From positions 1 to 40,961 of the forward strand of contig JBCBQC010000053.1 of assembly GCA_039820405.1 (NCBI GenBank): 40,961 nucleotides of DNA, written 5' to 3'. Positions 9,055 through 16,968 of the stretch are shown in pieces; the first letter of the stretch is position 1, and each line of letters begins with the position of its first letter. The notes below the pieces were generated by a model. The model was not told the origin of the DNA, did no database searches, and saw only the letters and a program-made list of their open reading frames with translations. This DNA is from CALLVY01 sp937899855. GTDB taxonomy: Bacteria > Bacteroidota > Bacteroidia > Chitinophagales > Saprospiraceae. The position numbers and the translations under genes were made by a program.

Positions 9055-9544
9055 ACGGTGGGAAAGGAGGAGACGATGAGGGGCTAAAAGTCCGAGTGTC
9101 GATGGGGTAGGAGAGGTGAAAATGGCTACGCCGTTGGGGGCGGCTATTGGAACCAGTTGGATGGGAAAACCTGGGGAGAATTTTATTTCATTAAAAGTCC
9201 GATTTTAAGACTATGTATGATTTCAGGCTTTGGGTGGGCCCACCCTCTAGGCGCCGACCTCACGGCACCCCTTTGCAGCTACTGTGCCCAGGCACAACTC
9301 TGCTACCCAGACCCGGAACTCCTCACTCCGGTCGGTTTAAATACCAAAGAATTTCCTCCGTCTAGAATGAGAAATTCCGGTACATGGACGCTTTTGCACC
9401 ACTAATTCCATAAATCTGAAATGTTAAAGTTTTAAAATTGAGGTGTAAGTATTTGATTTTCAATAGCTTGTAAGGATGATAAAAGTTCGTCTTCGCCAAA
9501 AAAAACTCGCCGACCGGTTGGTACCGATCCTACTCTCAGATTCC
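9055..9544. other. Long intergenic region without a recognisable gene
   Basis: About 490 bases between the barrel protein and the holA promoter. It includes the 14-base perfect palindrome GGGTGGGCCCACCC at 9232-9245. The only open frame of note (9157-9405, plus strand, 82 codons) has no recognisable motif, no signal peptide and no start context, so I do not call it. The second half is AT-rich. Nothing else is seen. Confidence 0.5.
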
Positions 9545-9552
9545 TATCTTTG
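9545..9552 (+). promoter_or_regulatory. Candidate -7 promoter element of holA
   Basis: TATCTTTG is a full match to TAnnTTTG. It lies 23 bases before the TTG start at 9576, which would give a 5' leader of about 15-20 bases and so supports that start. Confidence 0.55.
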
Positions 9553-9575
9553 CGCTTGTACCAATCTCCTGTGTT

Positions 9576-10577
9576 TTGACCTATTCGGAAGTGATCCAAG
9601 CCCTGCGTAAAAAAGCGTACCAACCGATTTATTTCCTCCACGGCAATGAGCCCTATTACATTGACCGGGTGACGCGTTACCTGGAACAAAACGTGCTGAC
9701 GGAGGCGGAGCGCGCTTTTAATCAGCTGATCCTGTACGGGAAGGACTCCGACGCCCGTAGCCTGATCGACACTGCCAGCCGCTACCCCATGATGGCGCCC
9801 TATCAACTGGTCATTCTCAAAGAAGCCCAGGACATGCGTAGCCTGACCGATCTGCTGCCCTACATCGAAAAGCCCGTTCCCACTACGGTCCTGGTGATCT
9901 GTTACAAGCACAAAAAGTTTGACCAGCGGACCAAGTTCGCCAAGGCCATCAAAAAGCAGGCCGTGGTCATGGAATCGAAAAAGCTTTACGACAACCGGAT
10001 GCCGGATTGGATTCAGCAGTACCTCCGGGACAAACAATTGCAAATCGAACCCGCCGCCACCCAACTCATTGCCGAATACCTCGGTACCGACCTCTCCAAG
10101 GTATCCAACGAGCTCGACAAACTGGCCATCAACCTGCCCGTCGGGACCCGGATCGATAGCAAAATCGTTCAGGACAATATTGGCATCAGCAAGGACTACA
10201 ATGTCTTTGAATTGCAAAACGCCCTCGGTAGCCGCAACGTCACCAAGGCCCAACGCATCGTCCGCTACTTTATCGCCAATCCCAAAAATGGCCCCCTGGT
10301 AGTGGTGATCGGTGCCCTGTACAACTTCTTCAGCAAGGTCTACGTCGCCCACGCGCTGCGGGGCCAATCCGACCGCGAGCTGTCGCAGGCCCTGGGGCTG
10401 CGCTCTGACTTTTTTCTCCGCGACTACAAAATGGCCATGCGGTATTTCAATCGGACCCAAACGGAATCCGTCATCGCCGTACTCCGAGAATACGACCTCA
10501 AGTCCAAAGGTATCGATAGCCACAGTACCCCTCCCGGAGAGCTGCTGCGCGAAATGGTCTACAAGATTCTCAATTAG
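9576..10577 (+). CDS. holA: DNA polymerase III, delta subunit
   Basis: The delta subunit opens the sliding clamp as part of the replicative clamp loader. The 333-residue protein matches family length. The N-terminal AAA+-like domain starts at KKAYQPIYFLHGNEPYYIDRV, the typical HolA opening (P-Y-L-x-G-x-E-P-Y). The middle contains PVPTTVLVICYKHKKFDQRTK, LSKVSNELDKLAI and the ISKDYNVFELQNALG segment, all characteristic. The start is TTG at 9576: no ATG is available upstream in frame and the first internal Met (residue 71) is far inside the domain. The stop TAG at 10575-10577 is built from the TA target and first G of an inserted MITE-like element. Confidence 0.93.
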   Translation: MTYSEVIQALRKKAYQPIYFLHGNEPYYIDRVTRYLEQNVLTEAERAFNQLILYGKDSDARSLIDTASRYPMMAPYQLVILKEAQDMRSLTDLLPYIEKPVPTTVLVICYKHKKFDQRTKFAKAIKKQAVVMESKKLYDNRMPDWIQQYLRDKQLQIEPAATQLIAEYLGTDLSKVSNELDKLAINLPVGTRIDSKIVQDNIGISKDYNVFELQNALGSRNVTKAQRIVRYFIANPKNGPLVVVIGALYNFFSKVYVAHALRGQSDRELSQALGLRSDFFLRDYKMAMRYFNRTQTESVIAVLREYDLKSKGIDSHSTPPGELLREMVYKILN

Positions 10578-10804
10578 GTGGTATCTTACAAATACCCATC
10601 GGTGAATCTGCCTCGTCTTTAGAACCAGGCTACCCATCCGTTAAGCGGCTCGTTTGCTTCGGACAGTGTCCGCCCCAAAGGGATCGCTCACTCGTCACCT
10701 ATTCCTCGCCCAATAGCTACGGCTATTCCGCTCGGAATGAGGCTCAGTGAGAACCAAAATCCGAATCACCTTCCTTCAAAAGCACTTGTAAGATACCACC
10801 TAAT
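10573..10804. mobile_element. MITE-like element with perfect 19-bp terminal inverted repeats
   Basis: The left end attaggtggtatcttacaa (10573-10591) is repeated exactly in inverse orientation at 10786-10804. If the outer TA dinucleotides are a target-site duplication, the element proper is 10577-10800 (224 bp). The interior contains no reading frame of substance but has internal hairpins, for example AATAGC/GCTATT around 10711-10726. Size, perfect ends, TA flanks and lack of coding capacity fit a non-autonomous miniature inverted-repeat element, perhaps mobilised by a TA-targeting (IS630/Tc1-like) transposase. No transposase is present in the window, so the family is unknown. An alternative is a very long REP-type hairpin. 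Confidence 0.75.
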
Positions 10805-10846
10805 GAGCCGCTACTGGCTTGGGGAGAAAAAAAATACGTCCAGCTA

Positions 10847-10877
10847 TTGCCTTTTTGTCGCAATAGTCCCATCTTAG
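10847..10877 (+). promoter_or_regulatory. Possible promoter of the trp leader
   Basis: A TTG at 10847-10849 is separated by 20 bases from CATCTTAG (10870-10877), a degenerate form of TAnnTTTG. The spacing is right but two -7 positions deviate. Transcription would begin near 10884, a few bases before the leader peptide ATG. Confidence 0.3.
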
Positions 10878-10900
10878 CCCCAGCAAAGAAATTTAATAAA

Positions 10901-10963
10901 ATGAATATCTGCGTACATACTCAAAATTGGTGGTGGCACAAACTTGTTCGACACGTCGAGTGA
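10901..10963 (+). CDS. trpL: trp operon leader peptide (attenuation peptide)
   Basis: A 20-codon frame starting ATG at 10901 and stopping TGA at 10961-10963 contains three successive TGG tryptophan codons at 10928-10936 (NWWWH). Trp is rare, and three in a row in a short frame 125 bases before trpE is the textbook signature of a ribosome-mediated attenuation leader. Ribosome stalling at these codons under Trp shortage would leave 10955-10962 free to pair with 11011-11018 and disrupt the terminator at 10992-11031. A ribosome reaching the stop codon would cover that segment and let the terminator form. The peptide itself probably has no other job. Confidence 0.88.
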   Translation: MNICVHTQNWWWHKLVRHVE

Positions 10964-10991
10964 GAGTGGCCTTCCTATGTGCCCATTCATT

Positions 10992-11035
10992 GCAAAAGCG
11001 GCTTGTCGAACACTCGACAAGCCGCTTTTGCTTTG
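10992..11035 (+). terminator. trp attenuator terminator hairpin
   Basis: Left arm 10992-11009 (gcaaaagcggcttgtcga) and right arm 11014-11031 form a perfect 18-bp stem with loop ACAC. The A-rich base of the left arm and the CTTTT of the right arm mean the hairpin can also act on the opposite strand. Competing pairings exist with the leader-peptide region: 10945-10953 with 11004-11012 (9 bp), or 10955-10962 with 11011-11018 (8 bp). It ends 57 bases before the trpE start. Confidence 0.88.
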
Positions 11036-11087
11036 TAGCCCTTTAGGCACAAATATTGTCCGTAATAAAATACTACTAAACTGTAAT

Positions 11088-12524
11088 ATGATGAACCCTA
11101 CCACGAGTCCTCCCCCCGTCACCGGCAAGGTCCTGATTCGCGTCCGGACCCGGCGAATGCTGGCCGATACGGTAACGCCCGTTAGTGTTTACCTCAAACT
11201 GCGCGATCATTTTGGTGGAGCCGTGCTGCTGGAAAGTACCGATTTTAGGAGCAAAGAAAATTGCTTTTCCTTCATCGGTGTCGACCCCATCGCCAACTTT
11301 ACGGCCCAGCAAAATACGGTACAGCAGTTGCTCCCCGGGCACGAGCTCGAGGTGAGTCAGGTGGCCGATCCCGCCGAAGTGCCGCGTCGCTTGGAGCAGT
11401 TTGTCCAGCGCTTTTCGATTGCCCAGGATGAGCAGTACGGAGGCATCAACGGGTTCTTTGGCCACACCGCCTTCGAAGCGGTTCAGTATTTTGATACCAT
11501 GCGTTTTGACCCCGCCAAACGCCGCTCCGATCTGCCCGAACTGAACTACAGCCTCTACCGCTACGTGGTGGCCATCAACCACTTCAAAGACGAACTCTAC
11601 CTCGTCGAAAACCTGCCCCAGGGCTACGAATCCAACCTGGAGCGCATCCAGGACCTGGTACAGAGCCAGCAATACGGAACTTACCCCTTCCGACTGGAGG
11701 GCGTGGAGTCCAGCAATCTGACCGACGAGCAGTTTATGGAATTGGTACGGCTGGGCAAGCGCCACTGCCAATTGGGGGACGTCTTCCAGATCGTCTTCTC
11801 CCGGCAGTTTTCCCAAGCATTCTCGGGAGATGAATTCAACGTCTACCGCCTTTTGCGTTCGATCAACCCCTCGCCCTACCTCTTTTTCTTCGACTATGGG
11901 ACGTACAAAATCTTTGGCTCCAGCCCGGAGGCCCAGATGGTGATCAAGGGCGACGTCGCCAGCGTCAACCCCATTGCGGGTACCTACCGCCGCAGTGGCG
12001 ACGATGAAGAAGACAGCCGCAAGGCCCAGGAACTGGTGCGCGACCCCAAGGAAAATGCCGAACACATCATGCTGGTCGACCTGGCGCGCAACGATCTGGG
12101 TAAGCACGCGGAGGAGGTGACGGTGAAGGAACTCAAGGAAATCCAATTTTTTAGCCACGTCATTCACCTGGTTTCTAAGGTGGAAGGCAAGCTGGGACCC
12201 GATACGAGCTCGATCCAGGTCTTTGGCGATACCTTTCCCGCGGGGACCCTCTCGGGGGCGCCCAAGTACAAAGCCATCGAACTGATCGGGGAATACGAAA
12301 ATCAAAACCGGGGTTTTTACGGGGGAGCGATTGGCTATTTGGGCTTTGATGGGGAAATGAATCAGGCCATCGTGATTCGCTCCTTCCTCAGCCAAAACAA
12401 TCACCTGTACTACCAGGCCGGCGCCGGAATCGTGGCGGCTAGCGATGAACTGAAAGAACTGCAAGAAGTAAACAACAAACTCGGTGCCCTGACCAAGGCC
12501 CTGCAAGAGGCCCAAGACATTTAA
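11088..12524 (+). CDS. trpE: Anthranilate synthase component I
   Basis: TrpE makes anthranilate from chorismate, using ammonia supplied by TrpG, the first committed step of tryptophan synthesis. The 478-residue protein has the Trp feedback-binding motif LLES (S50) near the N-terminus and the chorismate-binding domain in the C-terminal half (YLFFFDYGTYKIFGSSPE, PIAGTYRR, ENAEHIMLVDLARNDLG, FPAGTLSGAPK). I start it at the tandem ATGs at 11088/11091. The longer frame beginning at 10944 would read through the leader and attenuator hairpin and is rejected. It is the first structural gene after the attenuator, 11 bases ahead of trpG. Confidence 0.97.
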   Translation: MMNPTTSPPPVTGKVLIRVRTRRMLADTVTPVSVYLKLRDHFGGAVLLESTDFRSKENCFSFIGVDPIANFTAQQNTVQQLLPGHELEVSQVADPAEVPRRLEQFVQRFSIAQDEQYGGINGFFGHTAFEAVQYFDTMRFDPAKRRSDLPELNYSLYRYVVAINHFKDELYLVENLPQGYESNLERIQDLVQSQQYGTYPFRLEGVESSNLTDEQFMELVRLGKRHCQLGDVFQIVFSRQFSQAFSGDEFNVYRLLRSINPSPYLFFFDYGTYKIFGSSPEAQMVIKGDVASVNPIAGTYRRSGDDEEDSRKAQELVRDPKENAEHIMLVDLARNDLGKHAEEVTVKELKEIQFFSHVIHLVSKVEGKLGPDTSSIQVFGDTFPAGTLSGAPKYKAIELIGEYENQNRGFYGGAIGYLGFDGEMNQAIVIRSFLSQNNHLYYQAGAGIVAASDELKELQEVNNKLGALTKALQEAQDI

Positions 12525-12535
12525 ATCGGACTCCA

Positions 12536-13207
12536 ATGAAAATTTTAGTACTCGACAATTACGACTCTTTTACCTACAACCTGGTGCAGTATCTGCGCGA
12601 GCTACACCAGGGCAGCATCTCCGTTTTCCGCAACGATGCGATCGGCCTGGATGCCGTAGCCGAATACGACGCCATCGTGCTATCGCCCGGGCCGGGATTG
12701 CCCGCCACGGCGGGAATCATGCCCGAATTGATCCAGCGCTACGCCCCCACCAAACCCATCCTGGGCGTCTGCCTGGGCATGCAAGCCATCGGGGAGGCCT
12801 ACGGCCGACAACTGCGCAACCTCGAACGGGTGTACCACGGCATTGCGACCGACATCGAAGTGATCGTTCCCGAGGATCCCCTCTTCCGCGACCTGCCCGC
12901 CCGGCTGGAGGTTGGCCGCTACCACTCCTGGGTGGTCGACCGCGCCGTAGTCCGCGACGATCTGCTGGTAACCGCCATCGACGATCGACAAAAAATCATG
13001 GCCCTTCGACACCGGACCCACCCCACCTGGGGCGTACAGTTTCACCCCGAATCCGTGATGACTCCCCAGGGGAAGGACCTGCTGCACAACTTTCTCGTCG
13101 CCGCCCACAGCTACTACCAAGCCGCCTCGCTCGTCGCCAAGTCGGCCACCACGGTACGCAGCGCCTCCTCCAATAATTTCCTCAACGAAAATACCACCAC
13201 GCCATGA
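12536..13207 (+). CDS. trpG: Anthranilate synthase component II (glutamine amidotransferase)
   Basis: TrpG hydrolyses glutamine and passes ammonia to TrpE. The class I glutamine amidotransferase triad is complete: nucleophile C79 in GVCLGMQ, with H170 and E172 in GVQFHPES. The oxyanion segment SPGPGLP and the N-terminal VLDNYDSFTYNLVQYL are diagnostic. The 223 residues include a 30-residue Ser/Thr/Ala-rich C-terminal tail after the domain. Its stop codon overlaps the trpD start (ATGA), indicating coupled translation. Confidence 0.97.
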   Translation: MKILVLDNYDSFTYNLVQYLRELHQGSISVFRNDAIGLDAVAEYDAIVLSPGPGLPATAGIMPELIQRYAPTKPILGVCLGMQAIGEAYGRQLRNLERVYHGIATDIEVIVPEDPLFRDLPARLEVGRYHSWVVDRAVVRDDLLVTAIDDRQKIMALRHRTHPTWGVQFHPESVMTPQGKDLLHNFLVAAHSYYQAASLVAKSATTVRSASSNNFLNENTTTP

Positions 13208-14190
13208 AACAAATCCTTACCCACCTCTTTGAGCACAAACGCCTCAGCCGCAACGAAGCCCGCGATATTTTGGTGAGCATCTCAAACAACGAATACAACG
13301 AGGCTCAGATTGCTGCTTTCTTGACGGTGTACCTGATGCGTGCCATCAGCGTGGAAGAATTGGAAGGCTTTCGCGATGCCCTGCTTGAGCTCTGTCTCAA
13401 GGTTGATCTGGGAGGTGTCGAATCCATCGACATCGTCGGTACGGGAGGGGATGGAAAAAATACCTTCAACATTTCGACCCTGTCCTGCTTCCTCGTCGCC
13501 GGGGCCGGTTACAAAGTCACCAAGCACGGCAATTATGGCGTGTCCTCGGCCTGTGGTTCTTCCAATGTGTTGGAGCACCTGGGGTATCAATTTACCAACG
13601 ACTCCGAGGTGCTGCGCCGCCAGTTGGACCGCTCGAACCTCTGTTTTCTCCACGCTCCTTTTTTTCACCCCGCCATGAAGGCCGTGGCCCCCATCCGGCG
13701 CCAGCTCGGGGTCAAGACCTTTTTCAATATGCTCGGCCCCCTGGTCAATCCCGTCCAGCCCCAGCACCAACTGCTGGGCGTGTTTAGCCTCGAACTGAGC
13801 CGCTTGTACCACTACATCCTCCAGGCCAGCGGGCGCAATTACACCATCGTATACGCCCTCGATGGCTACGATGAGGTATCCCTGACGGGCGACTTTCAAC
13901 TGCGAACCCAGGCGGGCGAACAACTGCTGTCGCCCCAGGCCGTCGGTCAGGTCCTACACCGCCAGGAAGACCTCCACGGTGGCGATACCGTCCCCGAGGC
14001 CGCCCAAATTTTTACCGACATCCTCGAAGGGCGAGGAACCACCGCGCAAGTCGACGTAGTGACGACGAATGCCGGCCTGGCCATCCAGTGCTTCCAACCC
14101 GAGCAGTCGATTGAGGACTGTATCGCGGAGGCTCGGGAATCGCTCCTGAGCCGGCGAGCCCTGGAACAATTTAAAAAACTACTCAACTAA
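13204..14190 (+). CDS. trpD: Anthranilate phosphoribosyltransferase
   Basis: TrpD joins anthranilate to PRPP to give phosphoribosylanthranilate. The PRPP/metal loop GTGGDGKNTFNIST lies at residues 79-92, KHGNYGVSSACGS at about 107-119, and the later segment RRQLGVKTFFNMLGPLVNP is a family hallmark. The length of 328 residues is typical. It overlaps trpG by four bases and is followed by trpC after 10 bases. Confidence 0.97.
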   Translation: MKQILTHLFEHKRLSRNEARDILVSISNNEYNEAQIAAFLTVYLMRAISVEELEGFRDALLELCLKVDLGGVESIDIVGTGGDGKNTFNISTLSCFLVAGAGYKVTKHGNYGVSSACGSSNVLEHLGYQFTNDSEVLRRQLDRSNLCFLHAPFFHPAMKAVAPIRRQLGVKTFFNMLGPLVNPVQPQHQLLGVFSLELSRLYHYILQASGRNYTIVYALDGYDEVSLTGDFQLRTQAGEQLLSPQAVGQVLHRQEDLHGGDTVPEAAQIFTDILEGRGTTAQVDVVTTNAGLAIQCFQPEQSIEDCIAEARESLLSRRALEQFKKLLN

Positions 14191-14200
14191 AACCGCTATC

Positions 14201-15013
14201 ATGAATATTCTCGACAAAATCGTCGCGCACAAAAAACGGGAGGTCGAAACCCGCCGCGAACTGTATCCCACTCGCCTCCTGGAGCAGAGCATTTACTACC
14301 AAACCCAGGCCGTCTCCCTGGTCAAATACCTGCTGCGGGAAGACAAAACCGGCATCATCGCCGAGTTTAAGCGCCGCTCCCCTTCGAAAGGGGACATCAA
14401 CCCTTACGCCACGGTAGAATCAGTGTCGATCGGCTACATGCAGGCCGGTGCTTCCGCCCTGTCGGTACTTACGGACGAGCCCTTTTTTGGGGGGCGCAAT
14501 GCCGACCTGACCGAGGCGCGCAAATTCAATTTCTGTCCCATCCTGCGCAAGGATTTCGTGATCGATCCCTATCAGGTAATCGAGGCGCGGTCGATTGGCG
14601 CGGACGTGGTACTGTTGATTGCGGAGTGTCTGGACAAAGCCAAATTGCGGGAATTGGCAACTTTGGCTAAGAGTTTGGGATTAGAGGTACTGATGGAGGT
14701 CCACTCGATTGGACAATTGGATAAGCTCTGCCCAGAAGTCGATCTGGTGGGGGTCAACAACCGCAATCTGGAGGACTTTTCGGTGGATGTAGGGACTTCT
14801 TTCGAACTGGCGGAAGCCATTCCCGCTCCCTTTATAAAGGTATCCGAAAGCGGGATCAGCGCGGCGGAGACGATCGTCGACCTGCGTCAGGCGGGCTTTC
14901 GGGGCTTCCTGATTGGCGAACACTTTATGAAAACCGCCCACCCTTCGCGGACCTGTGCCCAGATGATTCAGGAAATCCAGGGGCTGCGGGGGCGCTTGGT
15001 CGAACAGACCTAG
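14201..15013 (+). CDS. trpC: Indole-3-glycerol-phosphate synthase
   Basis: TrpC closes the indole ring from CdRP. The 270-residue TIM-barrel shows the catalytic lysine strand IIAEFKRRSPSKGDI, SVLTDEPFFGG, ILRKDFVIDPYQV, LLIAECL, the VGVNNRNLEDF strand and SESGI. It is a stand-alone enzyme, not fused to TrpF, which follows after 25 bases. ATG at 14201 begins right at the family N-terminus (ILDKIVAHKKREV). Confidence 0.97.
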   Translation: MNILDKIVAHKKREVETRRELYPTRLLEQSIYYQTQAVSLVKYLLREDKTGIIAEFKRRSPSKGDINPYATVESVSIGYMQAGASALSVLTDEPFFGGRNADLTEARKFNFCPILRKDFVIDPYQVIEARSIGADVVLLIAECLDKAKLRELATLAKSLGLEVLMEVHSIGQLDKLCPEVDLVGVNNRNLEDFSVDVGTSFELAEAIPAPFIKVSESGISAAETIVDLRQAGFRGFLIGEHFMKTAHPSRTCAQMIQEIQGLRGRLVEQT

Positions 15014-15038
15014 CCGGTGGGTTCAAAATAAATGCCTT

Positions 15039-15716
15039 ATGGTAGTGAAAGTATGTGGCATGCGCGAGCCGGAAAACGTGGCTCAACTGGCGCAGCTGAG
15101 AACGGATATGATCGGTTTGATTTTTTACGAAAAATCATCCCGCTTCGTGGAGGCCCAGGGCCCCCAAGTGGCACTCCAGGCCCCAATTTTTGCCCACAGT
15201 GGCTTCTTGCAGATCCCCAAGGTGGGGGTCTTCGTGGATGCGCCGCTGGATTACGTGCTGGAGAAGGTCGAACAGTACGGCCTGAGTTACGTCCAATTGC
15301 ACGGGAAAGAAAACCTGTTTTACTGCCAAAAACTGCGCAAGCGGGGGCTGCGGCTCCTCAAGGCATTTTCCATCGACGAAAAATTCAATTTTAACCTCAC
15401 CAGTGCCTACGAATACCTCTGCGACTATTTCCTCTTCGATACGAAGGGGCCCCAGCCCGGAGGCAATGGCGTGCCCTTTAATTGGGCCCTGCTGGAACAA
15501 TACCAGGGTACGACGCCCTTTTTGCTCAGTGGCGGCATTGGCCCCGAATCGGTCAAGGCCCTGCGGCAATTCAAACATCCCCAGTGGGCGGGCTTGGACC
15601 TCAACAGTCGCTTTGAGGTCGAGCCCGGCCGGAAAGAGATCTGGCTGCTGCACCGCTTTATCGAGGACCTGCGCGAGGCACAAGTCCTGATGAGCCAACT
15701 GCCCAACTGGGATTGA
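15039..15716 (+). CDS. trpF: Phosphoribosylanthranilate isomerase
   Basis: TrpF performs the Amadori rearrangement of PRA to CdRP. The start MVVKVCGMREPENV carries the general-base cysteine in KVCGM; further signatures are MIGLIFYEKSSRFV, VGVFVDAP, YVQLHGKE, FDTKGPQPGGNGVPFNW and LSGGIGPESV. The protein has 225 residues, normal length. It lies between trpC and trpB, and 39 bases separate it from trpB. Confidence 0.96.
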   Translation: MVVKVCGMREPENVAQLAQLRTDMIGLIFYEKSSRFVEAQGPQVALQAPIFAHSGFLQIPKVGVFVDAPLDYVLEKVEQYGLSYVQLHGKENLFYCQKLRKRGLRLLKAFSIDEKFNFNLTSAYEYLCDYFLFDTKGPQPGGNGVPFNWALLEQYQGTTPFLLSGGIGPESVKALRQFKHPQWAGLDLNSRFEVEPGRKEIWLLHRFIEDLREAQVLMSQLPNWD

Positions 15717-15755
15717 ACCTAGATCCAGTATTTTGAACCATTTCAAAATTTAACC

Positions 15756-16943
15756 ATGACGACTTATCAAGTAGATCAACGAGGATTTTACGGAGAATTT
15801 GGCGGGGCTTACATCCCCGAGATGCTTTACCACAACGTGGAACAATTGCGCCGTCGCTACCTCGATATCATGGCGGAACCCGCCTTTCAGGAGCAGTTTC
15901 AAGAGCTGCTGCGCGACTACGTCGGACGGCCTTCCCCCCTTTATTACGCCCGCCGTTTGTCGGCCCATTACCAAACCCGCATCTACCTCAAACGCGAAGA
16001 CCTCAACCACACGGGGGCCCACAAGATCAACAATACCATCGGTCAGATTTTGCTGGCCCAGCGCTTGGGTAAAAAGCGCATCATCGCCGAGACGGGAGCG
16101 GGCCAGCACGGCGTGGCCACCGCGACGGTTTGCGCCCTGATGGGCATCGAGTGCATCGTGTACATGGGGGCGGTCGATATTGAGCGCCAGGCGCCCAACG
16201 TGTCGCGGATGAGGATGCTGGGGGCCAAGGTGGTACCCGCCCGCAGCGGCAGCCAAACCCTCAAAGATGCGACCAACGAGGCGATCCGCGATTGGATCAA
16301 CAACCCGGAGGATACGCACTACATCATCGGTTCGGTAGTGGGGCCGCACCCCTATCCCGATATGGTGGCGCGTTTTCAGTCGGTGATCAGCGAAGAAATT
16401 CAGGCGCAGCTGTTGGAAAAAGAAGGCCGCGACCATCCCGATCTGATGATTGCCTGCGTGGGAGGGGGTAGTAATGCGGCCGGTGCCTACTACCACTACC
16501 TGGAGCGGCCGGAGGTCCGACTGATTGCCGTGGAGGCGGCGGGCTTGGGCGTCGATAGTGGGGAATCGGCGGCGACCAGTGTGCTGGGGACCCGCGGTAT
16601 TATTCACGGTAGCAAGACCCTGCTGATGCAAACCGAAGACGGTCAGATCGTAGAACCTTACTCGCTTTCGGCGGGGCTGGACTATCCGGGCATTGGCCCC
16701 CTGCACGCTCACCTGATCGATTCGGGGCGGGCGGAGGCGGTCAGCATCACCGATCGTGAAGCCCTGGATGCCGCCTTCTTCCTCTCCCGACAGGAGGGCA
16801 TCATCCCCGCGCTGGAAACGGCTCACGCCTTTGCGGCCCTGGACAAAATTAGCTATGGCCCCGAAGACTTGATCGTCATTAACCTGTCGGGGCGGGGCGA
16901 TAAGGACCTGGGCACCTTCGTCCAGTACGTCGATGAATACTAA
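15756..16943 (+). CDS. trpB: Tryptophan synthase beta chain
   Basis: TrpB is the PLP enzyme that condenses indole with serine. The PLP lysine K90 sits in HTGAHKINNT, the phosphate-binding glycines in CVGGGSNAAG, and the TrpA-facing N-terminus reads FYGEFGGAYIPEML. GPEGAGQHG-type sequence appears as ETGAGQHGVATAT. The 395-residue length is that of the main TrpB1 type. Its end may overlap the trpA reading frame by 11 bases if the upstream trpA ATG is used. Confidence 0.98.
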   Translation: MTTYQVDQRGFYGEFGGAYIPEMLYHNVEQLRRRYLDIMAEPAFQEQFQELLRDYVGRPSPLYYARRLSAHYQTRIYLKREDLNHTGAHKINNTIGQILLAQRLGKKRIIAETGAGQHGVATATVCALMGIECIVYMGAVDIERQAPNVSRMRMLGAKVVPARSGSQTLKDATNEAIRDWINNPEDTHYIIGSVVGPHPYPDMVARFQSVISEEIQAQLLEKEGRDHPDLMIACVGGGSNAAGAYYHYLERPEVRLIAVEAAGLGVDSGESAATSVLGTRGIIHGSKTLLMQTEDGQIVEPYSLSAGLDYPGIGPLHAHLIDSGRAEAVSITDREALDAAFFLSRQEGIIPALETAHAFAALDKISYGPEDLIVINLSGRGDKDLGTFVQYVDEY

Positions 16944-16968
16944 ATCCTACTATCAAAACGGAACAACG

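Noticed and set aside
9157..9405. An 82-codon plus-strand frame in the gap before holA.
   Set aside because: No motif, no ribosome-binding or promoter context, and a composition like noncoding DNA.
9432..10637. A 401-codon minus-strand frame opposite holA.
   Set aside because: Antisense shadow of holA that also runs through the MITE-like ends.
10944..11087. An upstream extension of trpE by 48 residues.
   Set aside because: It would be read through the leader peptide end and the attenuator hairpin, and the added residues are unlike TrpE.
11076..12536. A 486-codon minus-strand frame opposite trpE.
   Set aside because: An antisense shadow of a secure gene; its composition follows from the codon bias of trpE.
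15750..16826. A 358-codon minus-strand frame opposite trpB.
   Set aside because: Antisense shadow of trpB with no recognisable domain.
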